DNA of 14,877 bases, from contig CAKRAT010000052.1 of assembly GCA_934295165.1 (NCBI GenBank), positions 1-14,877 of the forward strand. Reading direction: 5' to 3'. Below are positions 6,541 through 14,346 of this stretch, one piece after another (the first letter of the stretch is position 1; every line of letters begins with the position of its first letter). The notes beneath the pieces were generated by a model. That model was not told the DNA's origin, ran no database searches, and was given only the letters and a program-made list of their open reading frames with translations. A program made the position numbers and the translations under genes. The DNA is from an uncultured Dorea sp. Lineage in GTDB: Bacteria; Bacillota; Clostridia; Lachnospirales; Lachnospiraceae.

Positions 6541-7483
6541 CCGGAGTAAACAGAAATACGAAAAATCCGCACTCCGTATCTCCATCACAGGAAGTACGAT
6601 TTTCGTAATCCTGGAGATCGTTATGGCGGTCATCACAAGGTCGCAGGCCGTCCTTCTGGACAGTGTCTATGACGGCGTCGAGATTCTGATGGTATTCGTG
6701 TCACTTTCACTGGTTCCGCTGATGTACAAGCCGTCCAGCGAAAGCCACCCATTTGGTTACCAGCAGATTGAATCCTTATTTGTTGTTGTAAAAGGTGCGA
6801 TCATGATTGCTGTTACCGTCGGACTGATCATTAACAACATCCAGATCATCTTCCACGGCGGCCAGCATGTCAACTTTTCCATGGTTGCGTATTTTGAAAT
6901 GAGTGCCACCTTAGTCAGTATTGCTGTGATCTTCCTGCTTCGCAGGATGAACAGTAAACTGACTTCACCGATCGTGATCATGGAGATCCAGGAATGGCAG
7001 ATCGACTCTGTCGCATCGTTTGGTATGTGCATCGCATTTTTTCTGCCACAGATCATAACCGGAGAATGGTTCCAGCCTTTGATTCCTTATCTCGACCCGA
7101 TACTGGCGATCATCCTGTCCCTTTTTATGCTTCCGGTTCCGGTAAAAACCGTGATCACGGGACTTCGGGACCTGTTCTTACTCCCTCCGGAGGAAGAAAC
7201 GGTTCAGGAGATCAAAGATATCGTATCTCCGATTCTCGCCACATACGGGGACACAAAATTATATTATGATATCCTGCGTACCGGCCGGAAATTATGGATC
7301 AGCGTGTATATCACCATGAACCGTGATATGATCTCTATTTCCAAGTTCAAATCCGTGCAGAAAGAAATCATTCAGGCTCTTTCAAAAGAATATCAGGACT
7401 TTTATTTTGAACTGCTTCCGGACATTGAATACACCGGAGATACAGAGGTCCCTGAGCCTGTTCCTGATGAAGAAAAAACTTAA
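6530..7483 (+). CDS. Cation diffusion facilitator (CDF) family transporter
   Basis: A 317-residue inner-membrane divalent-metal/proton antiporter of the CDF family, with about six membrane segments in residues 14-205 and a cytosolic C-terminal domain (about 215-300). The TM2 metal site DxxxD is present (Asp44, Asp48 in LLDSVYD), and HPFGYQQIES (73-82) is the conserved loop after TM2. In TM5 the usual HxxxD appears as ExxxD (Glu155, Asp159 in EWQID), so the metal may not be zinc. AAGGAG (6514-6519) precedes ATG 6530, which lies inside the end of maf, so translation is probably coupled. The C-terminal tail is acidic and Pro-rich. A strong terminator follows. The metal carried cannot be told from the sequence. 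Confidence 0.88.
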   Translation: MHSSRSKQKYEKSALRISITGSTIFVILEIVMAVITRSQAVLLDSVYDGVEILMVFVSLSLVPLMYKPSSESHPFGYQQIESLFVVVKGAIMIAVTVGLIINNIQIIFHGGQHVNFSMVAYFEMSATLVSIAVIFLLRRMNSKLTSPIVIMEIQEWQIDSVASFGMCIAFFLPQIITGEWFQPLIPYLDPILAIILSLFMLPVPVKTVITGLRDLFLLPPEEETVQEIKDIVSPILATYGDTKLYYDILRTGRKLWISVYITMNRDMISISKFKSVQKEIIQALSKEYQDFYFELLPDIEYTGDTEVPEPVPDEEKT

Positions 7484-7532
7484 TCTGCAAAACCTGCCAC
7501 TGGCAGATTTTCTTGTATACTTTGGTATGCGT

Positions 7533-7569
7533 AAGAGGCTGCCGGCAAAATCGCCGGCAGCCTCTTTTT
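7533..7569 (+). terminator. Rho-independent terminator of the maf-CDF operon
   Basis: A 14-bp perfect stem (7533-7546 with 7553-7566) rich in G and C (core GGCTGCCGGC), loop AAAATC, and a run of T into 7569. On the minus strand the hairpin lacks a good T tract, though it may still help stop transcripts of the aminotransferase gene that converges on it. A smaller hairpin, CTGCC-ACT-GGCAG followed by ATTTTCTT, lies just before it. Confidence 0.9.
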
Positions 7570-7647
7570 GAAGGTAGTTCTATGAATCAAACTTGTGGTA
7601 ACGTCTGAATCATTTGTATTTCTGTATCTTCTTATATTTATTTACGC

Positions 7648-8877
7648 TTACTTGCTTTCGTATTTTGCGGCAGCATCTTCGATAGACGCTCTCATGATCA
7701 GCATCAGCTCATCGATCTGTTTCTTTGTTACGATAAGTGGTGGAATCATACGGTTTACGCTGTCTCCGATGGCTGTGATCAGTGCCATTCTGTCCAGGCA
7801 TCCGTGTTTTACTTCTACTGCGATTGGAATATCATATTCGCATCCAACCAGAAGTCCACGTCCTCTTGCTTCTTTTACATGTGGGAGTTTTGCAAGTTCC
7901 TGTTTCATGTATTCTCCCATTTCTTTTGCATTTTCACTTAAGTTATTATCAAGAATCTCTGTTACAGATGCAAGACCTGCTGCACATGTTACACAGTGTC
8001 CGCCATATGTAGAACCATGTGTTCCTGCTGTAAATGCTTTTGCTACTTCCTCTGTTGCACAGCATGCTGCTAATGGCATTCCGCCTCCGACTGCTTTTGC
8101 CATGGATACTGCATCTGGTTTTACGCCATATCCCATGTATGCCATCGGTGCTCCGGTACGTCCCCATCCTGTCTGAACCTCATCAAACAGAAGTAACATA
8201 TCTTTTTCATCACATAATTTACGAAGTCCTTCGATGAATTCCTGTGTTGCAGGATGTACACCACCTTCGCCCTGTACAGGCTCGATCATAATTGCGATCG
8301 TATTCTCTGTTACCTTTGATTTAAAATCTTCAAGGTTGTTATATTCTGCATAATCGAATCCCGGAAGCATTGGTTTGAATCCCATCTGGATTGCATTGTC
8401 CGGCTGTCCTGTTGCAGACATTGCTCCGTATGTTCTTCCATGGAAACCATGTTTTGCTGTAATGATGTGATATCTTTCCGGTCCGAAGTTATCCACACCA
8501 TATTTTCTTGCCATTTTGATCATGCACTCATTGGCTTCTGTTCCGGAGTTCTGATAAAAGATCTTATCCATTCCAATCGTATCACAGATCTTCTTAGCCA
8601 GTAATGCCTGTGGAATTGTGTATGGGTAGTTAAATGTATGCATGATATCATCTAACTGATCCTTGATTGCTGCAATGACTTTTGGATTTCTGTTACCACA
8701 GCTGTTAACGGCAACTCCACCGTAGAAATCAAGATATGCATTTCCCTCTTCATCATACAGATACATGCCTTCCGCTCTCTCTGCAATGAAATCATATCTT
8801 TCATAAGTCTCCACCATATACTTATTGACCATGTCCTTCAACTCTTGTGCTGTAAGTCCCGTATCCTTTAATCTCAT
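7648..8877 (-). CDS. Class III PLP aminotransferase, acetylornithine/ornithine type (ArgD-like)
   Basis: A 409-residue cytosolic pyridoxal-phosphate enzyme of the ArgD/ornithine aminotransferase family, likely transferring an amino group between 2-oxoglutarate and an omega-amino substrate such as N-acetylornithine. Visible sites: SGTEAN (111-116, phosphate binding), KHGFHGRTYG (142-151, ring stacking), EPVQGEGG (199-206), DE at 232-233 (pyridine-nitrogen Asp), the Schiff-base Lys261 in SMAKAVGGG, and GSTYGGH (about 278-284) in place of the common GNP-type stretch of ArgD. I chose ATG 8877 because AGGAG (8885-8889) is seven bases away; the in-frame ATG at 8898 has no such site. No arginine genes are nearby, so the substrate is uncertain and I give no symbol. 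Confidence 0.88.
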   Translation of the reverse strand: MRLKDTGLTAQELKDMVNKYMVETYERYDFIAERAEGMYLYDEEGNAYLDFYGGVAVNSCGNRNPKVIAAIKDQLDDIMHTFNYPYTIPQALLAKKICDTIGMDKIFYQNSGTEANECMIKMARKYGVDNFGPERYHIITAKHGFHGRTYGAMSATGQPDNAIQMGFKPMLPGFDYAEYNNLEDFKSKVTENTIAIMIEPVQGEGGVHPATQEFIEGLRKLCDEKDMLLLFDEVQTGWGRTGAPMAYMGYGVKPDAVSMAKAVGGGMPLAACCATEEVAKAFTAGTHGSTYGGHCVTCAAGLASVTEILDNNLSENAKEMGEYMKQELAKLPHVKEARGRGLLVGCEYDIPIAVEVKHGCLDRMALITAIGDSVNRMIPPLIVTKKQIDELMLIMRASIEDAAAKYESK

Positions 8878-8968
8878 AATAAAACTCCTCACTTTCATCC
8901 ATTTTCGAATTTGTTGAATTATGATCTCGTTCGTTTTCCTATCCTTTTATCACTCTGTCCTTAGAACG

Positions 8969-9005
8969 AAAAAAGGCACCACACCCAAACGGGTATGGCG
9001 CCTTT
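8969..9005 (-). terminator. Promoter-proximal terminator/attenuator hairpin in the aminotransferase leader
   Basis: On the minus strand AAAGGCGCCATACCC (9005-8991) pairs with GGGTGTGGTGCCTTT with two G-U pairs and a GTTT loop, and is followed by six T (8974-8969). It begins only about ten bases after the predicted start of transcription and points toward the aminotransferase gene. A further short helix, TCGTTC (8964-8969) with GAACGA (8927-8932), follows before the ribosome binding site. It could be an attenuator or the end of a short RNA. Confidence 0.7.
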
Positions 9006-9022
9006 GCCTTTCAACGATTCAC

Positions 9023-9051
9023 AGTATATACCTGTGTTTTTGAAACGTCAA
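9023..9051 (-). promoter_or_regulatory. Sigma-A promoter of the aminotransferase gene
   Basis: On the minus strand TTGACG (9046-9051), a 17-base spacer, and TATACT (9023-9028). The predicted start is near 9016, giving a leader of about 140 bases before ATG 8877, long enough for regulation. The only strong hairpin in that leader is at its very beginning. Confidence 0.75.
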
Positions 9052-9121
9052 TATGTTTTTTGAAATTTTTTTAAAATATTGCAATATTTTTACCGTGAAC
9101 TTTTCCGGCATGCACAGGTAT

Positions 9122-9150
9122 AAAAAATAGAGTGTCATACGACACTCTAT
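9122..9150 (-). terminator. Terminator of rpsU
   Basis: A 10-bp perfect stem, ATAGAGTGTC (9127-9136) with GACACTCTAT (9141-9150), loop of four, and on the minus strand a run of six T (9122-9127). It starts 12 bases after the rpsU stop codon. Confidence 0.88.
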
Positions 9151-9161
9151 TTCTGCACATA

Positions 9162-9338
9162 TTAGTTATACTTACGTTTTCTAGCAGCTTCAGATTTCTT
9201 TTTGCGTCTTACGCTTGGTTTTTCGTAATGTTCTCTTTTACGAATTTCCTGCTGAATACCAGCCTTTGCACAGTTTCTTTTGAATCTGCGTAAAGCGCTA
9301 TCTAACGATTCGTTTTCTTTAACGATTACATTTGACAT
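9162..9338 (-). CDS. rpsU: 30S ribosomal protein S21
   Basis: A 58-residue, very basic small-subunit ribosomal protein that helps mRNA base-pairing at the 3' end of 16S rRNA. The family start [20 protein letters not shown] is seen, followed by [18 protein letters not shown] and a basic tail ending RKRKYN. ATG 9338 has AGGTG (9346-9350) seven bases upstream and a stronger GGAGG a little further out. The gene forms its own unit with a strong promoter and terminator, and lies between alaS and the aminotransferase gene. Confidence 0.97.
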   Translation of the reverse strand: MSNVIVKENESLDSALRRFKRNCAKAGIQQEIRKREHYEKPSVRRKKKSEAARKRKYN

Positions 9339-9417
9339 AGACTCACACCTAACCTCCCCTCCAGTCCTATATTGTGCATCATACGACTGTTCGGGTATTT
9401 TTATTGCACTACATATG

Positions 9418-9445
9418 ATTATAACATATTTTTTTCTCACGTCAA
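9418..9445 (-). promoter_or_regulatory. Strong promoter of rpsU
   Basis: On the minus strand TTGACG (9440-9445), a 16-base spacer, and TATAAT (9418-9423) with an extended TG-T before it. The leader of about 70 bases can pair GTGCA at its very 5' end (9405-9409 on this strand) with TGCAC (9374-9378), a weak helix enclosing about 26 bases. Such a leader could bind a ribosomal protein, but I know of no named motif that it matches. Confidence 0.8.
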
Positions 9446-9501
9446 CAACTTTCTTCCACTTTGGAAAAAATTGCAAAATTTCGCGAATTGACAGTAAAAT
9501 T

Positions 9502-12141
9502 TTATGCAAGCTGTCCTTCTAATGCTTCTTTTGCAGCTTTCAGAGCATCCTCTACACCTGCCGGATTCTTACCGCCAGCCTGTGCCATATTCGGACGTCC
9601 GCCGCCACCACCGCCAACTAATTTAGCAACTGCCTTAATCAGATTACCTGCATGGGCTCCCTGTTTCATTGCTCCGTCTGTAGCAGTAGCCATCAGACTT
9701 ACTTTTCCATCATTGACAGAAGCAAGCAGGATCACACCTTCGCCAAGTTTCTCTTTTAACTGGTCTCCGAGATCACGCAGACCGTTCATATCTACACCTT
9801 CCAGATTTGCAGCAAGGAATTTTACACCCTTTACTTCTTCTACCTGGTTCATCACATCACCCATGGCATCTTTTGCAAGCTTACTCTTTAAGCTTTCTAC
9901 TTCGCTCTTTAATGCCTTATTTTCATTCATCAGATGAGATACCTTCTCTTCGATGTTTTCCGGTGTTGCTTTCAGTAATTTTGCTGTCTCATGAAGCTTC
10001 TTCTCCTGAGCACTGTAGTATTCCAAAAGTCCCTTGGATGTCAGGGCTTCAATACGGCGTACTCCGGCAGCTACACCTGTCTCAGACAGGATCTTAAATG
10101 CCATAATGTTACCGGTATTGCTTACATGTGTACCACCACAGAATTCGATAGAGAAATCACCCATACTTACGACACGTACGATGTCTCCGTATTTTTCTCC
10201 AAACAGAGCAGCAGCTCCTGTCTTCTTTGCTTCTTCAATCGGCATATTTTTGATCACAACCGGCAGATTCTCACGGATCTTCTCATTTACGATATCTTCT
10301 ACCTTCTGCAGTTCTTCCGCTGTCATGGCAGAGAAATGTGTAAAGTCAAAACGCAGTCTCTGTGCATTATTCAGAGATCCTGCCTGCTCTACATGATTTC
10401 CAAGTACCATACGAAGGGCTTTCTGAAGCAGATGGGTTGCACTATGGTTGTTCTCGGCAAGCGCACGGTTCTCTTTGTCAACTTTCAGAGCCACCTTATC
10501 GCCAACTTTAATCATGCCCTTTGCAACCTGTCCTACATGGCCAAATTTACCGCCTGCAAGCTTCACAACATCTTCTACGACAAATTCACCGTCTTCTGTA
10601 CAGATGATACCTTTATCGGCTTCCTGTCCACCCATTGTTGCATAGAATGGAGTCTTGGCAACGATAATCGTACCTTTATCTCCGTCTGTCAGTGCATCTA
10701 CAACTTCCGTCTCGCTTGTTATAGCTGTTACTTCAGACTCAACTTCTAACTGATCATATCCAACAAACTCAGAAGATAATTCTGCATCTAACTGATCATA
10801 TACGCTGGCATCTTTACCACTATAGTTATGTGTACCGAAGGTTCCCTCGGATTTTGCACGTTGCTCTTTCTGTGCTTCTTCGAATCCTTTTTCATCATAA
10901 GTCAGACCCTTTTCTTCCAGGATTTCACTTGTCAGATCGATCGGGAATCCATAGGTATCATAAAGCTTAAATGCATTCTTTCCGGAAAGAACAGTCTCTC
11001 CGCTCTTCTTCATCTCTTCTTCCATATCTGAAAGAATAGAAAGTCCCTGATCAATCGTCTTATTAAACTGGGCTTCCTCTTTTGCGATTACATTAAAGAT
11101 AAAATCTTTCTTCTCTTCCAGTTCCGGATATCCGTCCTTGGATCCGTCAATAACGGTCTGTGCAAGCTCTACAAGGAATGCTCCCGTGATTCCAAGAAGT
11201 CTTCCGTGACGGCATGCACGGCGGAGAAGACGTCTTAATACATATCCGCGTCCGCTGTTTGACGGAAGAATACCATCTGAGATCATAAATGTCACAGAAC
11301 GGATGTGATCAGTCAGTACCCGGATCGATGTATCTGTATTATCATCCTTTTTATATTCCACACCGGCCATTCTACATACATGGTCTCTTAAAGCCTTTAA
11401 TGTATCGATATCGAACATGGAATCTACATCCTGCACGATACATGCCAGACGTTCCAGTCCCATACCTGTATCAATGTTCTTCTGCTCTAATTCTGTATAG
11501 TTATTATGTCCGTCATTGTCAAACTGTGTAAATACGTTGTTCCAGATTTCCATGTAACGGTCGCATTCACATCCGACTGTACATCCCGGCTCTCCGCATC
11601 CATATTTTTCTCCACGGTCGTAATATACTTCTGAACATGGTCCGCAAGGTCCTGCTCCATGCTCCCAGAAATTATCTTCTTTTCCAAAACGGAAGATTCT
11701 CTCTGCCGGGATTCCAATCTCTTTATTCCAGATTTCAAATGCTTCATCATCATCCTGATAAATAGATGGATATAATCTATCTGAATCCAGTCCCACTACT
11801 TCTGTAAGGAACTCCCATGTCCAGTGAATTGCTTCGTCTTTAAAATAGTCTCCAAACGAGAAGTTACCAAGCATTTCGAAAAATGTACCATGTCTGGCTG
11901 TCTTTCCTACGTTCTCGATATCTCCTGTACGGATACATTTCTGACAGGTGGTAACTCGTCTTCTCGGCGGTATCTCCTGTCCTGTAAAATATGGTTTCAA
12001 TGGTGCCATACCAGAGTTGATCAGTAACAGACTCTTATCGTTATGAGGCACTAATGAGAAACTCTTCATTGCCAGATGTCCCTTGCTTTCAAAGAACTCA
12101 AGAAACATTCTTCTTAATTCGTTTACGCCATACTTCTGCAT
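9502..12141 (-). CDS. alaS: Alanyl-tRNA synthetase
   Basis: Charges tRNA(Ala) with alanine in the cytosol. At 879 residues it is the usual length. Domains in order: class II catalytic core (1 to about 240) with motif 1 around [19 protein letters not shown] and motif 2 in [20 protein letters not shown] (81-100); tRNA recognition domain; second editing domain with the zinc ligands HSATH (His566, His570) and CGGTH (Cys668, His672); coiled coil; and the C-Ala domain with a run of six Gly before [10 protein letters not shown] chose ATG 12141 because AGGAGG (12147-12152) lies five bases upstream; an in-frame ATG at 12165 would lack a good site. No T-box is seen: the leader is only about 60 bases. 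Confidence 0.98.
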   Translation of the reverse strand: MQKYGVNELRRMFLEFFESKGHLAMKSFSLVPHNDKSLLLINSGMAPLKPYFTGQEIPPRRRVTTCQKCIRTGDIENVGKTARHGTFFEMLGNFSFGDYFKDEAIHWTWEFLTEVVGLDSDRLYPSIYQDDDEAFEIWNKEIGIPAERIFRFGKEDNFWEHGAGPCGPCSEVYYDRGEKYGCGEPGCTVGCECDRYMEIWNNVFTQFDNDGHNNYTELEQKNIDTGMGLERLACIVQDVDSMFDIDTLKALRDHVCRMAGVEYKKDDNTDTSIRVLTDHIRSVTFMISDGILPSNSGRGYVLRRLLRRACRHGRLLGITGAFLVELAQTVIDGSKDGYPELEEKKDFIFNVIAKEEAQFNKTIDQGLSILSDMEEEMKKSGETVLSGKNAFKLYDTYGFPIDLTSEILEEKGLTYDEKGFEEAQKEQRAKSEGTFGTHNYSGKDASVYDQLDAELSSEFVGYDQLEVESEVTAITSETEVVDALTDGDKGTIIVAKTPFYATMGGQEADKGIICTEDGEFVVEDVVKLAGGKFGHVGQVAKGMIKVGDKVALKVDKENRALAENNHSATHLLQKALRMVLGNHVEQAGSLNNAQRLRFDFTHFSAMTAEELQKVEDIVNEKIRENLPVVIKNMPIEEAKKTGAAALFGEKYGDIVRVVSMGDFSIEFCGGTHVSNTGNIMAFKILSETGVAAGVRRIEALTSKGLLEYYSAQEKKLHETAKLLKATPENIEEKVSHLMNENKALKSEVESLKSKLAKDAMGDVMNQVEEVKGVKFLAANLEGVDMNGLRDLGDQLKEKLGEGVILLASVNDGKVSLMATATDGAMKQGAHAGNLIKAVAKLVGGGGGGRPNMAQAGGKNPAGVEDALKAAKEALEGQLA

Positions 12142-12207
12142 AATTTCCTCCTGCTCTACATTCATGTATCAAATCAGTATAAATATTTTTATCAATACTA
12201 ACTTTTA

Positions 12208-12236
12208 ATTATAAAGAGAGACAGACGTTTTGTCAA
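12208..12236 (-). promoter_or_regulatory. Consensus sigma-A promoter of alaS
   Basis: On the minus strand TTGACA (12231-12236), a 17-base spacer, and TATAAT (12208-12213): a perfect consensus match. The -35 box lies in the loop of an inverted repeat (12217-12253) and the -10 just beyond it. Confidence 0.88.
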
Positions 12237-12253
12237 TCTTTACGCCTGTCTCT
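12217..12253 (-). terminator. Inverted repeat overlapping the alaS promoter, possible terminator of the hydrogenase gene
   Basis: AGAGACAGGCG (12253-12243, minus) pairs with CGTCTGTCTCT (12227-12217) with one G-U pair and a 15-base loop, and is followed on the minus strand by CTTTAT. It begins about 85 bases after the hydrogenase stop codon, so it may end that transcript, though the T tract is poor. Because it encloses the -35 box of alaS it could instead be an operator. Between it and the hydrogenase stop, ATTTTATGC occurs twice on the minus strand near 12270-12290. Confidence 0.5.
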
Positions 12254-12337
12254 TTTAAACTTAAATATGCATAAAATGCGCATAAAATATCGTTATGAGC
12301 AACATTCCAGATTCTTATTTTCTCATTCAGAACTTTC

Positions 12338-13849
12338 TTATTTTAACTCAATCTCACCGAGTTCCTTTGGTGGAAGCTGCTTGCTGGATGCTTTTACAAA
12401 TTCTTTCACTTTCTTCTGTGCTTTAGGCACCGGGATGTTCGTTCCCGCACCGGCTACACATCCGCCCGGACAGCCCATTCCTTCGATCAGGCATCCGTTC
12501 ATTCTGCCGATCTTTGCCATCGAAAGAATCTTCTTGCAATCTGCAAGACCTTCTGCATGCTCAATCTTTACTTCCACACCTGGATAGTACTCATTTACAC
12601 ATTTTTCAATTGCAGATGCCACACCGCCTGCAACCGCATAGCCGCGGCCCGCACCTGTTGCATTGTGGAAAGAAGACTCTGCCTCATATTCGGAAAGGTC
12701 GATTCCCTTCGCATCAAACATTCCCTGCAGTTCTTCAAATGTTACTACAAAATCAACATCACTTCTTACGGTTCTGCGCATCGCTTCCAGTTTCTTGGCT
12801 GCACATGGTCCGATGAATACTACTTTTGCATCCGGATGTTCTTTCTTGATCGTACGCGCGGTAGCAACCATAGGTGTCAGTTCCTGAGACACCTCCTCGA
12901 TCATATCCGGGAAGTATTTCTTCGCCAGCATTGCCCATGACGGACAGCAGGATGTCAAAAGGAACGGAAGTTCTCCCGTTGTAACCTTTTCTACGTAATG
13001 GTGTGCTTCTGCGATTGCTCCGATATCTGCACCAAGTGCCACTTCATACACCTGCGAAAATCCAAGTTCTTCCAGTGCTGCTTTTAAGTTTCTAGCACTG
13101 ATATTATCTCCGAACTGTCCGGTAAATGCCGGTGCTATCTCCGCAATGATCTGTTCTCCTTCCGACAGTGCTCTTGCAAGCTGGAATATCTGGGATTTGT
13201 CCGAAATTGCTCCAAACGGACAGTTTACCATACACATACCGCAGGACACACATTTATCCGGATTGACATAAGCACGTCCCACTTTATCCGATTCAATCGC
13301 ATTGACACCACAGGCTTTTGCACAAGGGCGCTCTTTCTTGGAGATTGCGTCATATGGACAGACACTCTTACACTTTCCACATTTGATACATTTTTCCTGA
13401 TCAATGTAGGATTTGCCATTCACCATGGATATTGCACCCTTTGGACAGACTTCCATACAAGGATGTGCCAGACATCCTTTGCACATATTGCTGACCTCAT
13501 ATCCTTTCGCCTCACATCTCATACATGCAGACGGGATTACCTGCATAAGCGGCGGCTCATAATATTTGTCTGATATGTTACTTGCTTCTACTCCCGCCGT
13601 CAGATGTACCGGTTTGTCTTCCGGTCTGAGCGAAAGCCCCATTGCAAGTCTTACCTGCTCACGCACAACTGCTCTTGCACGGTAGACACTGTCACGGTAC
13701 TGTTCCGTCTCATCATTCACCAGTGCATATGGGATTGCTTCCATATCGTCACACAAAGTATCAGCATCTGCTTTGAAGCCAAGTGCTGCAACTTCTTCAA
13801 AAACTTTTCTTCTCAACCGTCTTACGGTTGTATTAATGCCTCTCATCAT
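12338..13849 (-). CDS. Monomeric [FeFe] hydrogenase, group B-like
   Basis: A 503-residue cytosolic enzyme, likely exchanging electrons between ferredoxin and protons/H2. N-terminal Cys-rich modules: CMRCxxxxxxxxxxCKGC then CMEVCP (109-135), CIKCGKCKSVCP (154-164), CAKAC (176-180), CVSCGMCMVNCP (200-210). Then the H-cluster domain with the three signatures: L1 TSCCPSW (299-305; Cys302 expected as cluster ligand, Cys301 as the proton-relay Cys), L2 GPCAAKKLE (347-355; Cys349), L3 EGMGCPGGC (456-464; Cys460 and Cys464). L2 has GPC instead of MPC, which I associate with group B enzymes. AGGAGG lies about ten bases before the first of two adjacent ATG codons. No maturase genes are in the window. 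Its physiological direction cannot be told. Confidence 0.88.
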   Translation of the reverse strand: MMRGINTTVRRLRRKVFEEVAALGFKADADTLCDDMEAIPYALVNDETEQYRDSVYRARAVVREQVRLAMGLSLRPEDKPVHLTAGVEASNISDKYYEPPLMQVIPSACMRCEAKGYEVSNMCKGCLAHPCMEVCPKGAISMVNGKSYIDQEKCIKCGKCKSVCPYDAISKKERPCAKACGVNAIESDKVGRAYVNPDKCVSCGMCMVNCPFGAISDKSQIFQLARALSEGEQIIAEIAPAFTGQFGDNISARNLKAALEELGFSQVYEVALGADIGAIAEAHHYVEKVTTGELPFLLTSCCPSWAMLAKKYFPDMIEEVSQELTPMVATARTIKKEHPDAKVVFIGPCAAKKLEAMRRTVRSDVDFVVTFEELQGMFDAKGIDLSEYEAESSFHNATGAGRGYAVAGGVASAIEKCVNEYYPGVEVKIEHAEGLADCKKILSMAKIGRMNGCLIEGMGCPGGCVAGAGTNIPVPKAQKKVKEFVKASSKQLPPKELGEIELK

Positions 13850-13903
13850 AGTTGGAGTTCCTCCTGTTTTTCCTTTGTCATTTTTATGGCAGTTTATAGT
13901 TCT

Positions 13904-13932
13904 ATTATAGACACTTGAGAAAATGTTATCAA
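13904..13932 (-). promoter_or_regulatory. Sigma-A promoter of the hydrogenase gene
   Basis: On the minus strand TTGATA (13927-13932), a 17-base spacer, and TATAAT (13904-13909). The leader to ATG 13849 is about 50 bases. Its ribosome binding site can fold into a short hairpin, GGAG-GAA-CTCC, which may damp translation. Confidence 0.78.
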
Positions 13933-14090
13933 CTAGATTTGTATTTAATTTATTATCTTGGCCTCTCAGTCCATGAGAAAGAGCTGGTATCCTGCTTGTG
14001 GCTAAGATTCCGTGATATAAGAAAATCTAAGGGTGTCCAAATCTCCTAAAAACAAAGGCTACAGCCTGTTGTTTAATCATTACAGCATGC
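13933..14090. other. Non-coding stretch between the hydrogenase promoter and the long inverted repeat
   Basis: No convincing gene. It contains small possible helices (CTCA-GTCCA-TGAG near 13967, AGATT with AATCT near 14005-14030) and a hairpin with a T tract at 14048-14072. Together with the long inverted repeat that follows, it makes a 497-bp gap without a gene between the hydrogenase gene and asnA. I recognise no known riboswitch. Confidence 0.6.
14048..14072 (-). terminator. Hairpin with T tract, possible end of the asnA 3' transcript
   Basis: ACAAAGGCT (14052-14060) pairs with AGCCT-G-TTGT (14063-14072) with one bulged base. On the minus strand it is followed by TTTGTTTTT. It would end an RNA that runs from asnA through the long inverted repeat. 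The apical loop is tight, so the real stem is shorter by one or two pairs. Confidence 0.5.
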
Positions 14091-14323
14091 GATAACGTGA
14101 GGAAGAAAAATACAAGGTCCATTCCTGTGCATTCGGAGCCATGGTTGGTAATTCTTAAGTAAAAAAATTGACCGTTTGCTCGCAAAAAATCCACTGTCTG
14201 AGACATATGTCGAGTTTGGATTTTTTGCGAGCTTGTTTTTAGGTCAATTTTTTTGCTTTAGAATTTCCCCATGACGGAGTCAGCACAGGAATAGACCTTG
14301 TATTTTTCTTCCGGCCGCTTATC
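14091..14323. repeat. Long nested imperfect inverted repeat (about 233 bp hairpin)
   Basis: Arms 14091-14193 and 14217-14323 around a 23-base centre. Exact helix blocks from outside in: GATAA with TTATC; GGAAGAAAAATACAAGGTC (14101-14119) with 14294-14312; ATTCCTGTGC (14121-14130) with 14283-14292; CATGG; AATTCT; AAAAAAATTGACC (14161-14173) with 14242-14254; GCTCGCAAAAAATCCA (14178-14193) with 14217-14232. The centre holds the palindrome GACATATGTC (14202-14211). Mismatches fall together as internal loops rather than being scattered. It starts 24 bases after the asnA stop codon. On either strand the innermost helix is followed within a few bases by a T-rich stretch. It could be a structured RNA, a bidirectional terminator region, or a palindromic mobile relic. 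Confidence 0.9.
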
Positions 14324-14346
14324 ACAGCCGCTTCATGCATTAACTT

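Noticed and set aside
8878..8898. Upstream in-frame ATG at 8898 as the aminotransferase start
   Set aside because: It lacks a ribosome binding site and would place the real AGGAG (8885-8889) inside the gene.
12142..12207. T-box leader for alaS
   Set aside because: The promoter lies only about 60 bases before the start codon, and there is no specifier stem, T-box sequence or terminator in the leader.
13933..14090. Thiamine-pyrophosphate riboswitch, suggested by CTGAGAGGCC on the minus strand near 13965
   Set aside because: The second conserved half and the surrounding helices are missing, and no thiamine gene follows.
14091..14323. 6S RNA, SRP RNA or a retron msr-msd as the identity of the long hairpin
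   Set aside because: No central bubble or conserved bases of 6S RNA, no GGAAG-type SRP loop in context, and no reverse transcriptase gene nearby.
14091..14323. CRISPR array or insertion sequence in the asnA-hydrogenase gap
   Set aside because: There is a single inverted repeat, no direct repeats with regular spacers, no transposase and no clear target-site duplication.
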